In this document: in pieces, positions 59,931 through 64,000 of the stretch
Position numbering within the stretch: the first letter of the stretch is position 1
How the letters are laid out: each line of letters opens with the position of its first letter
Source of the DNA: Sciurus carolinensis
Taxonomy: Eukaryota > Chordata > Mammalia > Rodentia > Sciuridae
NCBI RefSeq assembly: GCF_902686445.1
Contig: NC_062217.1
Coordinates: 88,407,758-88,471,757 of the forward strand
DNA length: 64,000 bases
Reading direction: 5' to 3'
Program-made: the position numbers and the translations under genes
Notes under the pieces: generated by a model
Seen by the model: only the letters and a program-made list of their open reading frames with translations
Databases searched by the model: none
Told to the model about the DNA's origin: nothing

Positions 59931-60170
59931 TCTAACCACAGATGTACCTTATAACCCACAAAAACAAAGTATTGTCAAACATACACATCTCACCCTCAAA
60001 AATACTCTTTATAAACAAAAAGGGGGAATAGAGGAGACCTTCAGGTCCCCTAAAGATAAACTTTCTCTTTGTCTCTTTGTTTGGGGTTTTTTTTTTTAAC
60101 TCTGGGTAATAAGGGTAACCTGGTGCTTTACTGGAGCTGCGGCTCAGTTTGTGTGTTTCCACGGAATAAA
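59931..60170 (+). pseudogene. pol: ERV2 pol: integrase scraps
   Basis: A broken frame shows DVPYNPQKQSIV, then LKNTLYKQKGG, the end of the integrase core. After a T-run, a short part of the C-terminal domain (LVLYWSCGSVCVFPRNK-like) is left. ERV1's RT connection and RNase H segment is absent here. Confidence 0.75.
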
Positions 60171-60179
60171 CTAACTTAC

Positions 60180-61016
60180 TACCTCTTTTTAGTCTCTTAG
60201 GAGGAACAGTTCAACTATGTAACAAAACAACTGCTTCTCTCTATTGTACTTCAGATTTGTGCTATCTCTCAATGTTAAAATGCTTCTAGGTTCCTGCTGG
60301 CAGACTTATGTGTGTTCCTACCTTCCTACTAGTCCCAGTCTCTGTTGCAGATGCAGAATTGCAGTGTTACTATCAAGAAACAGGAGAGAATTTGGCATCA
60401 CAGCGACTATGGTCACTGCAATAGTGGTTTCTGCAACAGCAGCACTAGCAACTGCCATACCTACAACAACAGCAGTCAATCACTTGGCCAAAAATACAGC
60501 TGCAGTCTTACAGACTAAAGAAACTCTAAATCAACATTTAAAAACAGGCATTCTCCTGGTGACAAGTGGACATATTACAAGAACTTTTGGGACTGGGATG
60601 TGTTTACTCTTTAAGAACTGTTTGTGCTACCCCCATTGTATATGATAATTCCAGCACCGCAGCTGGGTTATCTAAAAAATTGTCAGCCTATCTTACTTCT
60701 ACTTGGTCGTCTCAATTTGATAACCTTACCTCACGACTTAGGGCTAAAATTGTCAAAGTTAATTCTACTAGGGTACAAATTGCTTCTATGTCTGAGCTGG
60801 CTAAATGGTTTTCTTCTGCTTTCAATTTTGTAAATAGTGGGCAAGCCTTGGCACTTTGGGGTCTTTACTCCTCTTTGGTATCTTTTTCCTCACCTGCCTG
60901 GTTGTACAACTACGAGCCACCCAATAAATGGACCAGATTATTTTTCATCAGGCCATGACTGCCCTAGAGGCCGGCAGTTCCCCACAAGTATGGCTCTCCA
61001 TGCTGGACCGGTAGTC
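60180..61016 (+). pseudogene. env: ERV2 env remnant: transmembrane subunit
   Basis: Begins with the same truncated surface scrap as ERV1. Frames at 60244-60645 and 60566-60958 contain the Ala-rich fusion-peptide-like part, the heptad region, a CVYSLRTVCATP segment and more of the ectodomain than ERV1. The membrane anchor region is shifted; the tail ends PQVWLSMLDR near 61013, as in ERV1. Not a complete env. Confidence 0.8.
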
Positions 61017-61153
61017 AAATACGGGTAAGGAAGGAGGTGACACCGTACCGACCTAAGACAGGAGCTGTAGCATGCTCTGCAGTTATCCAATGACGGGTAA
61101 GAACGGTGGTTGACCACTCCGCCTAAGACAGGCACGGTCCCGAGCCTTTTTCT

Positions 61154-61175
61154 TGTAAAAGAAAAAAGGGGGAAC
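61154..61175 (+). promoter_or_regulatory. ERV2 polypurine tract
   Basis: AAAAGAAAAAAGGGGGAAC directly precedes the 3' LTR. Confidence 0.88.
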
Positions 61176-61578
61176 TGTCGGGGCACCGCGGACCCCTGGC
61201 CCTGGGTGTGGCTTGGCTGCCTGGGTGTGGCATAGCTGGCTTGGCTTACTTAGATGCGTATCCAAGATGGCACTTGGCAGGCTGCCAGTATGGTTGGCTT
61301 TTGCACAAACAACTGACATCATTTTGAGGAAGTTCCAGGGATTGGCTGAGCTCCCTGATGGACAGTGCAGGTCCACTGCATGTCTGCATCTACTGCCTGT
61401 ATCTGTTCATGCTCTCCCCTCGTGCTCAAAGGCTGATTGGTTACAGTACTGTATATATTAGAGTGTAAGTTCCTCAAAGAAAAAGAACAAAGAAAGAACT
61501 GAGAGGATGGGGGTGCGCGCAATAAAAGGGCTGAAAAGAACCAGGTGTCGTGTCTCTCTGCGGGCGGGGAGCGCAACA
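61176..61578 (+). repeat. ERV2 3' LTR (403 bp)
   Basis: Same length and, on base-by-base reading, same sequence as 56843-57245. Followed by ATATATATAG. Confidence 0.95.
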
Positions 61579-63979
61579 ATATATATAGTTATTTGAGACA
61601 GTAATTTTTGCAGTTATTTGTTATAGTTAGAAATAAGACATTTTGGTACCTGTAAGAAGGAGATTACTGTGAAAAACAAAACAAACAACAGCCAAGGCAT
61701 GTGGCATCAACTTTGCCACATGATAGGATGAAGCTCAAGGGCTTTGTGCTTGCTTAATGAAAGCCTGAAGATCCTCAAGGACAGTATGAGTAAGCACTAA
61801 AAGAAAAGTGAGAAAAATACTTTTTTTGTAGCTTAAAGGAAAAGAGATTCTTGCTATGTAGTCATGAAGAGCTCAGCAGCCGTCTTTCCTGCAGTTATGT
61901 GGAAATGTAAAATATATCCTTCACATTGGTTAATTAAGCTAAAAAAGATTTTAAGTCAGAATATTCCAAGTAACGCTTGGCTTAATGTGGTTGCCTATAA
62001 TAAAAGAAGAAGATAGAATGACTTGTAGGACAATCTGCTAAATATATAACCCAAGATCATCTAGCTTTGAAAATAAATTCTTTCTTATTTTTTACCTTTT
62101 CTGAATAGAAAATGATTCTTAGATTATGGAAATGTCTCAGGACTAAAAGTATATCCATGGAAGAAATGTAAGATTATGTGTTTATAACCTCAGAATGATC
62201 TGTAGCATTGCCTTATTGGATTGTTCAGACAAAATGCTCTATAAGAATATCAAGTAATATTAAGCATATTAATATTGCAAATATTAAATCACAGAGCCTT
62301 ACAAAGTTTCTTTATGCAATAGGATATCTACCACTCTTAATGTATTATAGTCTAATACAAAAACCCAGGCAAGTAAAGGCTTATCTAGAATAGATTTATG
62401 GGTATGGCTTTTCTGCAGTGTAGTACATTGCAAATAGCTATCTAATAAAACTACAGTATATCTTATAAATTTATATTAAATATGACAGAAATGTTACATT
62501 ATTCAGTTGGATTTCAGAATTGTGATAAACAGGAAATTGCCACGCTCCTTCCGCTTTCCAATTTTAAAAGAAAGTGACTTTAGCAGTTATTATAGTCCTC
62601 TCTGCCACAGTATTCTGCATATGTGAAGATACATGACTTTTATTATCATATTTTTAGATACAGAAGAACAGAATGAGGAGTTTCTATTCTACCTGAACCT
62701 AATTTAGATTATGAGTTCCCAGACTTGGATCTGATGCCATATTGGCAAGATATGAGAGTCCCGATAGAGCAATAATGTAGTTTTCATTTGGAAGGGGTAA
62801 AAAATGCAGTAATCAGAAGTGGACTGTGTCAGATGCATTTTCCCAAGATGGTTATCTGTGTTCTTAGTGAACATTTTCGATTTTCTTAATCTGTACAATA
62901 TAGAAGAATGACACTACATGAATTCAGAGACAAGATTAGTAATATATCATATACTTTGCCCATTTTGTCAGGGGGAGATGCTTGCTTTTGAATACCAACC
63001 ATTTCACTATAAAGAAACCTAAACTATCTCAGGGGGAAAAATCACATGTAAAGATGTCACGCAGAGAATTTGACCAACAACCCAAATGAGACCTCAGTTG
63101 TCATCTTGCACCAACTGTCAGCTCTGTGAGTGAAGACATCCCTAGATGATTCTAACGAAATTGGCCTTTGATTTTTCACAGATGAACCTTCAGTATTGTG
63201 GAACAGAAGCAATCTGTCTATTCTTTTCTCTCTCAAATTCTTGTCCCACAGACAAGAGTGCAATAATTATTCTACACTTCTAAATATAGTGATGTTGATT
63301 ATACAGTAGGAGTCTCCAAAGCACCTTACCTTATCTGTTTCTTTGCAATGATTATCAATAAATTTCTTCCAGATTTAAAGAGGTTTCATGTAGATAATAG
63401 ATATGGTCCATTCATAACCAGTGATTCCCGAGTGAAAAATAAGTGGTAACAATTTTAAAAGACAACAGGAATGGTTAAGAGAAGAAATAACATGGTAACC
63501 AGAAACCAACAGGAAACAAAGAAGATGGGAGGATGTGGCTTCTCAGAATTTCTGTCTTAACAATCTTTAAAACGTCTTACACCTTTGACACTGTTCTATT
63601 GAGGTGATGTGATAATGTGTTATTCATCTTCATTACAGTACACTCATGTTTACTGAACTTTTATACTTCACATATACAAAAGTTCTCTATGCTATAGAGT
63701 TACTCCTCTAGTGTGACTACTACCTCTACTACATTTACTTTATCGCATTCAAAAGTTCAAAGACAAGCTAAGAATTCAGGCAGTGACAAGCACTTTTCCC
63801 AAATGTTAGCAATCTGTTTGGGAAACAAGTATAGTGTCAACATGGATGAAATGGCACTTTTTATTAAAATTACGAAGGGAAGAAAACTGCAGGAGACAAG
63901 GTTGGGGGATTTTATAAGTATTTTGGTAGCAAAGACTTAAAAATATCTCAAAAGAAATCCAAATTATAAACCAAAATCT
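61579..63979. other. Unassigned AT-rich DNA
   Basis: No gene, RNA or clear repeat recognised. Frames such as 62208-62393 and 63713-63940 lack features of real proteins. Confidence 0.5.
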
Positions 63980-64000
63980 GAGCCAATGGTGCATGCCTGT
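63980..64000 (+). mobile_element. Start of a B1-type SINE cut by the window end
   Basis: GAGCCAATGGTGCATGCCTGT is the usual beginning of a B1/7SL-type SINE. Only about 20 bases are visible. Confidence 0.6.

Larger units (their letters stand above)
56843..61578 (+). mobile_element. ERV2: young, complete but non-coding class II ERV
   Basis: 4.74-kb provirus: 403-bp LTR, tRNA-Phe primer site, six-unit hairpin leader, broken gag N-terminus, A-run, the AT-rich cassette shared with ERV1, a scrap of integrase, a transmembrane env piece, polypurine tract, 403-bp LTR. The two LTRs show no difference that I can find. ATATAT lies on both sides (a 6-bp duplication is usual for class II elements, but the site is an AT repeat, which weakens this). 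Gag has no start codon; protease, RT and integrase cores are absent. Movement must have relied on proteins from elsewhere. Confidence 0.95.

Noticed and set aside
60566..60958. 130-codon frame in ERV2 as a captured env (syncytin-like) gene
   Set aside because: It lacks signal peptide, surface subunit and a proper membrane anchor, and it sits in a broken frame of a young provirus.

Overview
ORGANISM AND CHARACTER. This is mammalian, gene-poor, AT-rich intergenic DNA. The repeat content points to a rodent of the squirrel family (Sciuridae): ID-type SINEs, dimeric B1+ID SINEs of the kind described from squirrels, and rodent-like L1 3' ends recur on both strands. I see no intact host protein-coding gene. 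The long open frames belong to retroelements or processed pseudogenes. LAYOUT. 1-1157 is a broken L1 ORF2 piece. 1158-2400 is a minus-strand PI4K2B processed pseudogene split by a SINE. 2822-3632 is an L1 3' end whose microsatellite holds a 129-bp copy of DNA found 1 kb away. 6559-12248 is a class II (IAP-like, tRNA-Phe-primed) endogenous retrovirus, ERV1. 15.1-24.9 kb holds old DNA transposon, MaLR, L1 and MIR relics and a 5'-truncated LIG1 processed pseudogene with a 15-bp target-site duplication. 27115-29606 is the 3' part of another class II ERV (ERV3, minus strand), cut by an L1 that keeps its 5' UTR but lost most of its coding region (29607-31860). 32-51 kb is mostly diverged duplicate DNA. 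56843-61578 is ERV2, a complete but coding-defective provirus. DUPLICATION. Blocks A (4.36-6.56 / 38.82-40.90 kb), B (12.25-15.72 / 45.66-51.38 kb, plus a scrap at 31.89-32.06 kb) and C (25.29-27.11 / 32.18-37.6 kb) show an old tandem segmental duplication in the order A-B-C, later remodelled by insertions and deletions. MAIN POINT OF INTEREST. ERV1 and ERV2 share an unusual layout: a tRNA-Phe primer site, a leader made of tandem 26-28 bp repeats each holding a TCGC...GCGA hairpin, a broken gag N-terminus, a poly(A) run, about 1.2-1.4 kb of conserved AT-rich non-coding DNA where most of pro-pol should be, then scraps of integrase and a transmembrane env segment. ERV2 cannot encode a working Gag or Pol, yet its two 403-bp LTRs look identical base for base and it is flanked by ATATAT on both sides. 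That fits a recently active non-autonomous LTR family mobilised in trans, comparable in principle to mouse ETn. All readings are by eye; no alignment or database search was run.
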